This document shows, piece by piece, positions 1 through 9,839 of a stretch of 64,000 bases of DNA. Numbering within the stretch: the first letter of the stretch is position 1; each line of letters begins with the position of its first letter. Both the position numbers and the translations under genes were made by a program. Source of the DNA: Mrakia gelida. Taxonomy: Eukaryota; Basidiomycota; Tremellomycetes; Cystofilobasidiales; Mrakiaceae. The stretch is taken from the NCBI GenBank assembly GCA_024345305.1, contig BRON01000001.1, positions 2,542,001 to 2,606,000 of the forward strand, written 5' to 3'. The notes beneath the pieces were generated by a model, which did not search any database, was not told the DNA's origin, and saw only the letters and a program-made list of their open reading frames with translations.

Positions 1-705
1 TGTCTTTCCGCTCCCGTTTGTCGCACCGACGTTTGATGACGAGCTCAGAGAAATACACATAGCCCACGAAAAGAGGAGAACGGCTGCATGACGAACGAAA
101 TAGAAGCTAGCGAGTTGCAGCGCTGCTCGACGACGCGTCGATCTTCTCCTCGCCCGTCCGACCCCATCCCTGCTTCTCCTAATCAAGCGAATGGAGGTGG
201 CGAGGATGAGTGAAGTACGGTGGTGGTGCCTGTTTGCAGAGAAGAGGAGGATGGTGCGGCAGAGTCAGCGAGGAGTCCGAGACGCGTCGCAGCTTTGGAT
301 TAACGGGCGAGACGGGAAGAAATTGAAGAGCTTCACGGACCTCGAGAAGCAGATGGAAGGCATGATGAGAGCGAAAATGACGGGGAGGAAGCTGGTTGAG
401 CGATCTTGAGGAGGAAGCGAAAGAGGAAGGCAAGGGAAGAGTGATCAGTCGGTGAACGACGCGAGATGTACGAGACGTGGAAGAAGAGGGAATGAGCGCT
501 CACCCATCTCGTAGCGAGAGACCAGCATCGAGGAGACTCTCAGGGATGGGAAGGTCCCGGCGAGGAGACAAAGGGAGACGAGTTCCGAAAGCGTTTCGCT
601 CGATTCCTCCTGACTTGAGTTCGCGTCGTCGAGGGGAGGGAGGAGCGATGTGTCCTCATCGTCTAGCTGCTCCTCGAGTCGTCCGAGACTCGGCCATCCT
701 TCAGT
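1..705. other. unassigned leading stretch
   Basis: I see no convincing gene here. Short open frames exist on both strands, but none shows a recognisable domain or a chain of good splice sites. The palindrome GACGCGTC occurs near 132 and 282. The stretch is probably downstream sequence of the minus-strand gene that appears to stop near 706. Confidence 0.4.
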
Positions 706-2099
706 TTAGAAGGTTGGTGGAAGAGGAAGGATGTCAGGGAGATGGTAGCCATGGTCGAGCAGAGGAAGAGGACGAGAAGGGTATCGTTTGGAGATGGGAG
801 AGGCGAGGAGGTGAAGAAGGGTGGCTACGAGAAAAGATCACGGACAAAAAGACAGGTCAGCTGGTCATATCGAGGCGGGTACCTCCAAACGAGGGTGTAC
901 GGGAGAAAGGAAGGAGGACTGACCTCCCCAACTCAAGGTCCCAAGCAGCCCGAGCGAACCCTCCATTCGACCCAACCCCTTCCTCAACCCTTCTTCTTCT
1001 TCGACCAGCCGACCGTCAACAGTTCCTCCTATGACTTCTACACCCTCTCCAGCCCTGAGCACGAACAACGCTCCCAAGCTCGTGGTAGCAAAGACGAGGA
1101 TCTGTCGTCGAAGGTCCTGCTCGGTTGAGCTCTCGAGCTTGTCGAACGGGCTTGTGGTGAGGAGAAGGAGGAGGGGAGCGACTAAGCGAGGAAGAGGTGG
1201 AAGAGCGCTCGGAGAGGGTAGTAGAGTGGCATGCTAAGGAGGAGGAGTTGGTTGGGAGTCAGCTGGGCTGAGAGGAAGCAAGGAGGGGGGAGGGCAAGGG
1301 GAGGAAAATTCGAGCTCACCCATCTATCTCAGGCACCCAGAGAGCCCTGAATCTCGGCTGAACGGGAGCGATACATGACTCCGATCAAAGAGGAACGCGA
1401 GAAGTCGAACGGGGGATAGAAGGAGGGGGTTGAAGAAGGGGAACGAGGAGATGACGGGTGTGAGAGGAGGAAGGAAGGGAGGAGAGAAGGAAGCTCGCGA
1501 GCTCGCCTTTGACGCTTCTCCTCCAGTCTGACATCTCTGCTTGCGGCGCGCGAGCCTCCAAGGTTCATCCTGGAAGTGAACGATAAGTTATGAGACACCG
1601 CTCTTGGTCCATCTCGACTCCTGCTGGTTAAGGGTGAGGCGGAGAAGGGAGCAAACGTCGAGCTCGCTTCTCGACGGCCGATCCTTTTGCTTGTCGCTCG
1701 TTCCCTCGCCGACGTCGGAGAAGCTACGAGACGGCTAGCATGTGAGGGGGGTCGAGAAAGGAGGTTTGATGCAAGTGCCCGAGAAGAGGGCAGCTGAGGG
1801 AAAGGGGAGGGGAGGGAGGAGGAGGGAGATGGTCGCTCAAGGCGAAGCGAAGGTCGAAGCTCGCGAAGAGAGAGCACCCTCGACGAGACAGGTGTTTCTG
1901 CTTGAAAATATGCTGAAGAGGAAGACTCGGGAAGGTCGTCGTCTGTCAAAAAACGGGCTAGAACAGCTTGCCCTGAGAAATGAGGTTGAAAATCAGACGG
2001 GCTCAAATGAAAACTCCGAGCGAGAAGCGAATCCTCGTCCAGCTCGTCTCCTTCTTCCTCTTCTCTCCTCCGACCACCACCCTCTTCGAAGGCGCTCAC
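706..2099 (-). CDS. uncharacterised multi-exon protein
   Basis: I do not recognise the family. A long minus frame from 2099 opens with an acidic N-terminus (MSAFEEGGGRRR) and continues with Ser/Arg-rich sequence. Further down, an exon around 1000-1210 encodes hydrophobic and then charged sequence (including TTSPFDKLESS and ATTSLGALFVLRAGEG). After an intron with a CTGAC branch site, a last exon ends in TAA at 706-708. Intron-like GTGAGC and GTCAGT donors support several exons, but the junctions between about 1230 and 1760 are unclear, and an unspliced reading would stop at 1329. It could be two genes. That something is coded on this strand is moderately sure; the model is not. Confidence 0.35.
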
Positions 2100-2426
2100 G
2101 CTCTAAACCCTTTCGAGACTGCCCTGTGCGACTACTTTTCATGGGATGAGGCAGACGAAGCCGCCTCCACAGCTCCTTCAAACCTTTGACGGTGCTTTCC
2201 GTTCGCTCCTCCGTCCTCTCGACAGCTCGGTTCCGCTTCTCTTCAGCCTTCATCCTCCTCTTCATTCTCCGTTGTTTGTCTCGAGGTCCCTGTCACGCGG
2301 TGTTTGCTACCGCGTGCTCATGTTTGGCCCTCGTCAGCCCATCTCTCTCTCACTCTCTCTCTCCTCCCACCTCCTCCCTCACCCTCCCTCCCATTCCATC
2401 TCACCCTCGTCGCCCCTCGTTCCAAG

Positions 2427-4026
2427 ATGTCCCCTCCCTTCCCTTCTCCTTCTTCGCTCGACTACCCTATGGCTCTCATTTTTCTTAACTCCTTCTCCAT
2501 CTTCACTCCCACCTACCCTTCAAGAATCAGCACAAACAAGTCGTCCCTCCTCCCCTCCCCTCCTCTCGACTCTGCTCCTCTCACGACTCCCCTCCCCCCC
2601 TCGCCTTCTCCCTCGCTCGGAACTTCGCTCCTCTCCGACCTCTTCACTTCGAGCGACCCTGAGGACCACGTCGCGGCTGGGCACGAGCCTGGAGAACGAT
2701 CAGACGCTGAGTCGAAGTCGGAGTCTCGACGAGGGAGAGATGGGCAGGACGACGCCGTCGAAGTCGACGCGACGAAGCTGAACGTCGAAGATCGAGAGAT
2801 GATGGCGGAGTTGATGGCTCTCAAGGCTAGCAAAGCTGCATGCGGTCAGTCTCCGTCTTTTTCTTTGACTTCTGGCAGTGTCTTTCCATTGCAGGGAGGA
2901 ACGAGTGGTGTTTGGTTCCGGTCGACACTGAACCCTTCTCTTCGTTTGGTTCTCCTGTTGTTTCTCTTTCCGAGCAGATATGGCCGCTCAAATCGTCCTT
3001 CTCATCATCCCAGCACTTCCCAAGAACTCTGGACACGACGCTCAGACGAGAAAAGCAGCTGCTGAGGCTCTCGCTGTCGGTCGAGCGCTCTTCCTTTGGT
3101 CGACCTTGTCTGCTTCACCCGTTCGTTCCTCTCACTCCTGCTTGTGTTCTTCTTCCACTGACGGAACCTACTCTATCGTTACCTCTTTAGCTCATCGTCC
3201 TCGTCGCTACCATCATCCTTCTCGAAAGACTGATCGAGCTTCATCCGAAGATGGGAAACGCTGAAGGTGAGTTCGCGACCTCCTCCTCGTCCTTCGCTCT
3301 CGTTCATCACCCGCTCGCCTACCTCGATCACCGACCCTCCCATCTCATGACCTCGTTCCCTCCCCCTCCCAGTTGTCTCCCGCGACGCTCCCCTCCGAGT
3401 CACCTTCGCTACCTTCGTCCTCGCTCTCAAATTCACCGCCGACACCTCGTACAGCAACCGTTCCCTCGCACACTACACGCCCTGGAAACTGGTCGATGTC
3501 AACGCGATGGAGAAGGAGCTTCTGAAGTACTTGGGATGGGATCTTTGGATCTCCAGTCAAGAGTGAGTCTCGTTTCGAGAGAGCGAGAAGAAGATGAGCT
3601 CGACGTGACGAGTCCCATCACCGGTTCGCTTCGTCTCGACCTGCGCCTTCGACATCTCGTTGACCTCTTCGACTCTTTTCATCCCTCTATTAAACTTCTC
3701 TCAGACTTCTCCATCGTGCTTCTGGCTTCTGGGAACAACATCAACATCGCCAAAACCCCCTTTCGTCGTCGTCGTCCTCTTCCACCCCCTCGCACAACGC
3801 TGGCCACCTCCCCGTCACCAGCAACCTCTTCCTCATGCATCGACGTACTGGCTTGACCGAACGAGGGTGGAGAGGTGGGCTCGTGAGAGGTTCTGGCGAG
3901 AGCGGGAAGAGGATCCCTCGAGAGGGAACGAGCCTGGGCGAGGAGGGTCGCGTCGAGGAGACGACTGTTTGGCGACGAGGAAGATTGGAGAGGAGGGAGG
4001 GGTCGGATGAGTACGGAAGGATGTAG
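2427..4026 (+). CDS. Pho85-type (PCL-like) cyclin
   Basis: This is probably a regulatory cyclin for a Pho85/Cdk5-type kinase. The N-terminal exon is low in complexity (Ser/Pro) and turns acidic before about 2840. The cyclin box is spread over at least three exons. One, after an acceptor near 3190, encodes a helix ending in ILLERLIELHPKMGN. The next (about 3373-3551) encodes FATFVLALKFTADTSYSN followed by EKELLKYLGWDLWIS, a good match to the PCL cyclin box, where a 'KF.D.SYSN' stretch precedes 'E..FL..L.W.L.'. The last exon begins near 3703 and runs through a Ser- and Arg-rich tail to TAG at 4024-4026. The start is taken as the ATG at 2427; an earlier in-frame ATG lies at 2304. The exon around 2978-3080 is ambiguous in frame. 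The kinase partner is inferred from family only. Confidence 0.6.
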
Positions 4027-4252
4027 ATAGATTTTACTTGTGTGAGTGTCATCTCTTATCGTTCTTTCTCATCCTCTCTCAGCTACAGCTTTCCAAACGT
4101 GTCGCATTGACTGTCCCTCGTTCGTTCGGTCAATTTCTCTTAGCGCTCCCAAGTTTACCTCGTTTCTTAGTATCTACGCTGCTCTCTCTCCGTCTTCTCC
4201 TCTCCTTGTATGACTGTATCGTACATCAGATCGGCTGCCTCTCTCTCCCTCT

Positions 4253-5222
4253 TTGTGGACGCGTTCGGTTTCGCGTTCCATCTCGTCGCTTTCGTTCTTC
4301 TTGGTTGCTTGTTTCATTCTTGGTACGCTCAATCATGAGGTTCTTCTTGCTATGAGACATCCCCGGAGTAGAAGAGAAGCAATCTGTGAGACATCCGAAG
4401 ACGCTGGTTGGTCGAAGGAGAGGCGAGCGAAGATATTGACGCGTCGCCTGTCGGTGAGTTCTCGCAACCAACAACGCACAACTTTCGGGGCTGACGTTTC
4501 CCACTCGATCTTTGAAGCAAGTTTCGTTAGGTTCATTCCTCGATCGGTTTCCACATCTCTAGCGGAAAAGGCTGCAAGAGCCTCGAACGAAGGTGAGGCG
4601 CCGACACTGAAGTTCAAACTCACAGATTTCCCATCCTTCGGAGGGAAGGTCTGCCCAGTGTAAGTTCAATCCTACCCTTTCTCTTTAAGCGACGTCCTCG
4701 AGTGCTTCAACGTCAAGGATAACCTCAAGTGAGTCGCGTTGAGACCTCGTAGCTTTTCTCGGGTGTTCGACTCAAGCTTTCTCTCTCGACTCGGCGCGTC
4801 GAGAGCTCCATGTGCTCGCTTCGACTAGGGGTGTCCCGCGGACTCCTCTGCTCCCTTCTTCCTTCTCTATCTTCTGCTCATGCGGAGGATGCATCGGTGA
4901 AGCCGTTGTCGACGGCTCAGATCTCCCAGGAACAGACGAAGTCGCGGTCGATGAAGGGAAGTGTCGAGTCCGCGAGTCGACGCGTTCTTTTTTTTTCCTC
5001 CTTCGTTCTTCGCCATGAGTCACGAGAACGCCCAGCTTACTTTCACCCCCCTTCCACGTCCCCCCTTTTAGCTTCTCTCAGGCTCTTGCACTCGAGGATG
5101 GACGCTCTCCCCCAGACGCGTTTGACGTGGCGGAGATGGATAGCTTCAGTCGGCTTCGAGTCTCGAGGAGCCTTCCTCTTTCGACTCTCTCCCACGGAAT
5201 GAACATTCGCACCAAGAGATAG
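4253..5222 (+). CDS. doubtful plus-strand coding exons
   Basis: A frame from about 4343 to 4660 reads like protein (for example EAPTLKFKLTDFPSFGG). It is followed by a short possible exon (about 4691-4729) and by a final exon near 5085-5222 ending HGMNIRTKR and TAG at 5220-5222. The middle exons are uncertain because two frames compete between 4800 and 5030. I recognise no domain. The stop lies only 36 bp from the stop of the convergent TMEM184-like gene. It could be a real fast-evolving gene, a relic or chance. Confidence 0.3.
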
Positions 5223-5258
5223 AGATCAAGGATAAGAACGGTCTACGTGTCTACATGT

Positions 5259-7978
5259 TTATCTCCAAGTCCCCTGAGCGTCCCTTCCCTTCGGGTTGGC
5301 CGATTCGCTTCGCTGGATCGGAGCGTAACTTCCTCCCTCGGCTGCTGACTTGATCCCTACTCCAGCGCTGCTCATCTGGATCTCGCTGTCGTCGTCCGCG
5401 ACACCGAAGCTGCAAAGGTAAAGACGAGAGAGATGGAGAGCATCAGCGAGGGCGAGGGAGCGAGACGAAGAAGGAATGAGTCACGACGCACGCTTTGTTG
5501 AGTCGATGGTCGAACCCGTTCATCTCCTTGCTCCTGGGCCCGGGCTTCCCGCGCAGGTAGTCGATGAAGAACATGTTGGCCGTCCAGATCTCCATGGCAA
5601 AGTCTGAAGGAAGGGATTGAAACGAGAGGGGCGTCAGGACGGGGCGACGACGCGTCCAGAGGGAGATCGAGGGCTCGTTCGACGAAAGAGAGATGGAGAC
5701 GCACCTCCGAACCACAACACGTCTCGAATGAATCTCAGGTAGTTCAGGAACGAGCGAGGCCTGAGTCCGAGGCCGTAGTACTCTCTGGCGGGGAAAGCGC
5801 AACTGCGAGCAGGGGAGAAGAAACGAAGTCAGACGCGAGGCCTCGCTGCTCGTCGTCTTCCCTCTCTGGACTCACGCCATCCATATCGAGAAGATCACCA
5901 TCTCGACGGAGATACAAAGAGCGTTCTGTGAGAAGAAGAGATCAGCTTCAAACTCCATCTTCTTCCGCTCGAGCTCCCTTCGATGGAACGACTCACCAAA
6001 CCATCAGAGATGTTCGTCACCGTCCAATACTCGTTGGCGTGGATCAGACCATGCTTCGCCAGAGCAGAGATCACGAAGGATTGACTGGGAACGAGAGGAA
6101 AGTCAGCGAAGGGTCAGTCGAGGGAAAAAAGAAGGAGACGCGACGCACTAGAAGGCTGGAGAGTTGGGAAAGGTCGTGGGAGTCAGCGACGTCGACTCAA
6201 GCAAGGAAAAAAGTAGAAAAAGGTAATCACTGAAGAAAACGACCATCTTGATACTGAGGAACTTGTTGAGGGGCTGTCTTCCCGTGAGCTCGTGCTTGGT
6301 CAAGTCGTACCAGACCTTGAAGGAGGAGAAAGAAGCGTCAAGGTCAGTCGACGCGTCGAAAGCGAGACAAACCCCTCGGGGAGGGAAGGGAAGGGACTGA
6401 CGACCAGACCGTCTGAAAATAGAACAGCAAGGAGTGGAAGGTCAGCCAAAAAAAAAAGGAGCCGTAAACAAAGGTCTTGAAGAAAACTAACAAAGAGCGA
6501 TGGAAATCACGACCTTGAGAACAGAGAGAGAGAGATTCAGCGACGAAAAACGCAGAGGTTCAAAGAATAGAGATGGACTCACGAAGTCAAAGGCCTCTAT
6601 ATATACCTCGGCGAAGTAGACACTATACTGCTCTGGGCACAACTTATCGAACGCCTCGCAAACGATACTGATGATCGAAAGGAGAGGCCGAAAGATGGCG
6701 TACTGGAGCACCGACCACTTCAGAGCGTGAATGAAGTAAGGTTTTGAAGCTCGGCTGAGAGGAAGAAGAAACGGAGGAGAGCTCAGCGTCGCGCTTGGGT
6801 GAGCGTCGCGTCGCATCTCGAGAGAGCGTCGCCTCGCGTCTCGACTTGATCTTGAGGAGACGAGAGAACTCACAACCTAATCTTCCCAAAAGTCATAGGC
6901 AGTCCCTCCTTATCCTTCCTAGCCAAAGCGTTCGTGACATCGCCATTCGAGGCGGTTGTTGAGACGAACTCGACGAGGAGGAGCAAGAAAGCTGCTAACG
7001 TGATTCCCTCGCTGTCCAACCGCAGGAAAGAGGGAAGGGAGTTCCGTCAGCTTCGTCAACGTCTCAGTAGTCGAGAAAGGAGCGATAGAACGTGCTATGC
7101 AACCTCGATCTGGGTCAGAAAAGAAGGAGGACAGGTCAGTGAGAAGGACGAGAGAAGCCGCTCGAAGAAGTCCCCTACGGAGGGCTTCGCCGAGTGTGCG
7201 AGAGAATCCGACGCTACAACAAAGGGACTCACCAACTCGAAGTATATAAACGATCTAAAGAAGCGGTAGGAGAAGAAAGCGAGCACCTCGTACACCCAGG
7301 GCATCAGCTGCGTCAGAAAAGAAAGTCGACAGGTCAGCGAACAGGGCGAGGGAAGCGACGACGCTAGGACAAGGGGCGACGCACCAAGACGCGGCCGATC
7401 TGTCGTTGTTGCGCAGGGACTGCCAAAGGAAAAGGAGAAGAAGAAGAAGAAGAAGAAGAAGAAGAAGAAGAAGAAAGAGATCAGCGGGCTGTGGGGAGTG
7501 TTGAGCTCGAGCGAAGTCGCTTCCGCTGTTTCGGTCACCCTAAGAGCTGGAACTGAGTATATACTTTGATAGTTGAGCGCATGGAGCGTAAGAGATGTGA
7601 AGGTGACGATGGTAGTCTGTGGGTTGAGCGAGCATCGAGGAGTGAGCTTCATCGTCGAAGGGAAAGGAACGACGGGAGGGACGGAAAGGAGGATGGATTC
7701 GGACGGGACGAAGAAACCAAGCTCACTGCTACACCACAGGCGCCAGAAACCGTCCATCCTATGCGATGAGGAGTCCAGCTGTTGTCGGACTGTAAGAAGA
7801 GAGGAGTCAGGATCGATCTACGCTCGTTCAGAGGTCGAGAAGAGGGAGAGGGAAGGGAGGGTGAAAGGGGCGAAGCTCATGCGAAACGACGGATGTTTGA
7901 GCTCACGAAATCCCAGAAATCGTCCTGAGCCACTGCTAGAGTGTTCGTAGAGTTGCAGACGCGAGAGTCGAGAACCAT
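5259..7978 (-). CDS. TMEM184/organic solute transporter alpha family membrane protein
   Basis: This is a seven-helix membrane protein of the TMEM184/Ost-alpha (DUF300) family, related to yeast YKR051W; the family's function is poorly defined, with vacuolar or membrane-trafficking roles proposed. Assembled exons give HRIGWTVSGACG, then IPAQQRQIGRVL, then a helix with FFSYRFFRSFIYFE, then ASNGDVTNALARKDKEGLP, SVLQYAIFRPLLSIIS, WYDLTKHELTGRQPLNKFL, AKHGLIHANEYWTVTN and NALCISVEMVIFSIWMA, all typical and in family order. The start is ATG at 7976-7978 (MVLDSRVCNSTN), chosen because its 72-nt exon joins in phase. The tail ends at TAA 5259-5261. A 7-nt microexon (6149-6155) joins FFT to YQS. The intron 7420-7564 carries a long TTC repeat in its pyrimidine tract. 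The exon just after FIYFEL (about 7060-7120) is not resolved. Confidence 0.85.
7434..7476. repeat. GAA/TTC trinucleotide microsatellite
   Basis: About a dozen GAA units on the plus strand. On the minus strand they form the (TTC)n pyrimidine tract of a TMEM184-like gene intron, between a branch-like CTGAT (plus ATCAG near 7481) and the acceptor at 7420-7421. Length variation would change the branch-to-acceptor distance. Confidence 0.9.
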
Positions 7979-8840
7979 GGGGCGGAGTTTGAGATGGAGA
8001 AGGGGCGAAGGAAGGTGGTTGTTGGCGGATGAAGACGAAGAAAGGGAGGGAGGGAATCAGAGGTCGACAACAGCTTTCGTTTGGTTTCCTGCGTCGGCAG
8101 CCGATCAGAGGAGCTATAAACAGACGAGGTTGAGATTTTTCCTGACGCGATCTCGCAGGTTTTCCATCTATACCGAGGGCCGCTCCACTCAGAGGGAAGA
8201 TACAGCTTTTCTCGTCGACGAAACATCACCCCTCTCGAACCTCCCGACTCCGCTGGGCTCGCTCTCCTCTCTCTCCGTGTCCTCGCTGATCTTCTCCGCG
8301 CTTTCGCCCGAGACACTTCTAGGGTTCGAGTTCTCAGGAGATGCAGCAACGACTTCGTCACGTAGGCTTGAGTGAGCCAGATGGAACGCGTCGAAAAAGA
8401 GTGAGGGAGCGAGAACAGAAGCGAGACACGACGCGGTTTCAGAAGCGACTCAGCTTCCTCTCTCGTGTTTAATCTGGAACATATATATATCGGACCAAAA
8501 TGCTCTTACAGCTACATAACGGAAGGGAAGATAGAACGATGCTCTCCAGAGCGAGGCAAAGAGCAGAACCGGGGGACGCGACTCGACGACAAGGTCATCG
8601 AGCACTCAAGAGCCGTTGCCTTTTTCGGCGACAGCTCCTCTTCAGAGGGAAGGGATCCGAGATGTCACACATGTGGACTCTTCCACTGCAGGTGAAAGAA
8701 AAAAGAAAGGGGGATGAAGAAGGGGATGGTCAGCGTTCGAGAACGTCGAATCAAGCCAACGAGCCTGGAAGCAGAAGCAAACGCACCTTCGTCTCCAACG
8801 CACCCATCCACCGTTCCACCTCGTTCTGTCTCTCGAGGCT
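7979..8840. other. intergenic stretch between two minus-strand genes
   Basis: It lies upstream of the TMEM184-like gene and downstream of the small-protein gene ending at 8841. Open frames are present on both strands (for example minus 7936-8361, Arg/Ser-rich), but I see no domain. Intron-like signals near 8691 and 8790 (minus) could belong to a spliced 3' untranslated region of the upstream gene. Confidence 0.4.
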
Positions 8841-9392
8841 TTACGCCCCAGTCATAGTCGGGAACCCCATAACAGTCCGACCAGCGAGTTTCCCTCCGTT
8901 CTTCCTCGCTTCGATCCTTAACTGCCTCTCTTCCTCCCGCTTCTTCTCCAGCTCCTCCTCCTGCAGCTGAGCTTCAGATTTCTCGCCCTGACGAAACGAG
9001 AGTAAAACGTAGGGGGAAAGGGGCGACGCAGAGTCAGCAACGCGCTTCTACGTCCAGGATGGGGGGAGAAGAGGGATGCGAAGGAAGGGAGGGAGAAGGG
9101 AAAGCTCACCAATCCAAGCTTCGCGAACAAGGATCCTTTGGCGAACGAGAGCTTGGTCGCTAGGGAAAGGTCTGACTCGGGAGTGGTAGGAAGCGAGTAG
9201 GTAGTGGGACCTGAGGGAGGACCCTTAGGGACGTAGGAGCAGACGAAGGGAGTGGTTGAGTTTGGATCGTCCTTCGGAAGGGTTGCGGCGGAGAGCGAAT
9301 CGTTCATGTCGTTGAGGTCGGCCTAGAACGAACAGAGACAGATCAGCGATGCGAGGAGGAGTGGGGTGAGAGGAGAAGGAGCTCACAGTCAT
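8841..9392 (-). CDS. small uncharacterised protein with charged coiled-coil tail
   Basis: Three exons give a protein of roughly 120 residues. The first contains only MT (ATG at 9390-9392). The second runs from about 9325 down to 9110 and encodes NDSLSAATLPKDDPNST and a Pro/Ser/Thr-rich stretch. The third, from about 8990, encodes a charged helix (EEELEKKREEERQLRIEARK) and ends in GRTVMGFPTMTGA with TAA at 8841-8843. The splice sites are standard and phases agree. I recognise no family; the charged helix suggests a coiled coil. Confidence 0.55.
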
Positions 9393-9839
9393 AGTTGTGA
9401 AGTTCGAGTTGGGGAGTTGAAGGTGGTTGGGGGCAGAACAACGAAGGGAGGGAGGGTGGGCTCTTTGGCTTTCGAAGTTTGTCACCGCCGAAACCCGGTT
9501 CAGCTGTCTCTGGGAGGCTGTCCTGGACGCGCTTGGAAGCCTCGACGACTCCTTGTAGTCATGTTGAACGTCAAACGAGAAGAGGTGGCAGGAAGAACGA
9601 CGAACGAGAAGATGGGATCTCCTCCTGCTAGAACTTCGTTCGCGTCGCGTCGCGTCCTCCCTCCCTCCCCTCTCCCTCCTCCCCCACTCCAGAACAAAGA
9701 GATAGCCAGCAATGCGTAGTGTGAATGAATAGATAAATAGCAAGAGCACATACGGCCGAGGTGGAGCAGTCCGAGAAAACCAAAACGAACGAGCGACGAC
9801 AAAACGAGCGAAACAAAAACACAAACCGAAGTCCCAGCT
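9393..9839. other. 5' region of the small-protein gene
   Basis: A minus frame runs through here (9225-9824) in phase with the small protein's first exon, so a longer N-terminus is possible. A leader is more likely, because the ATG at 9392 joins cleanly to the next exon. It also holds the 3' end of the gene stopping at 9840. Confidence 0.35.

Noticed and set aside
4661..4690. A 30-nt intron between two exons of the doubtful gene at 4.3-5.2 kb
   Set aside because: It is far shorter than any other intron here and lacks a CTGAC branch site, so I do not rely on it.
7095..7757. Minus-strand frame with a run of Phe residues
   Set aside because: The Phe run is the TTC repeat inside an intron; the real exons on either side splice around it.
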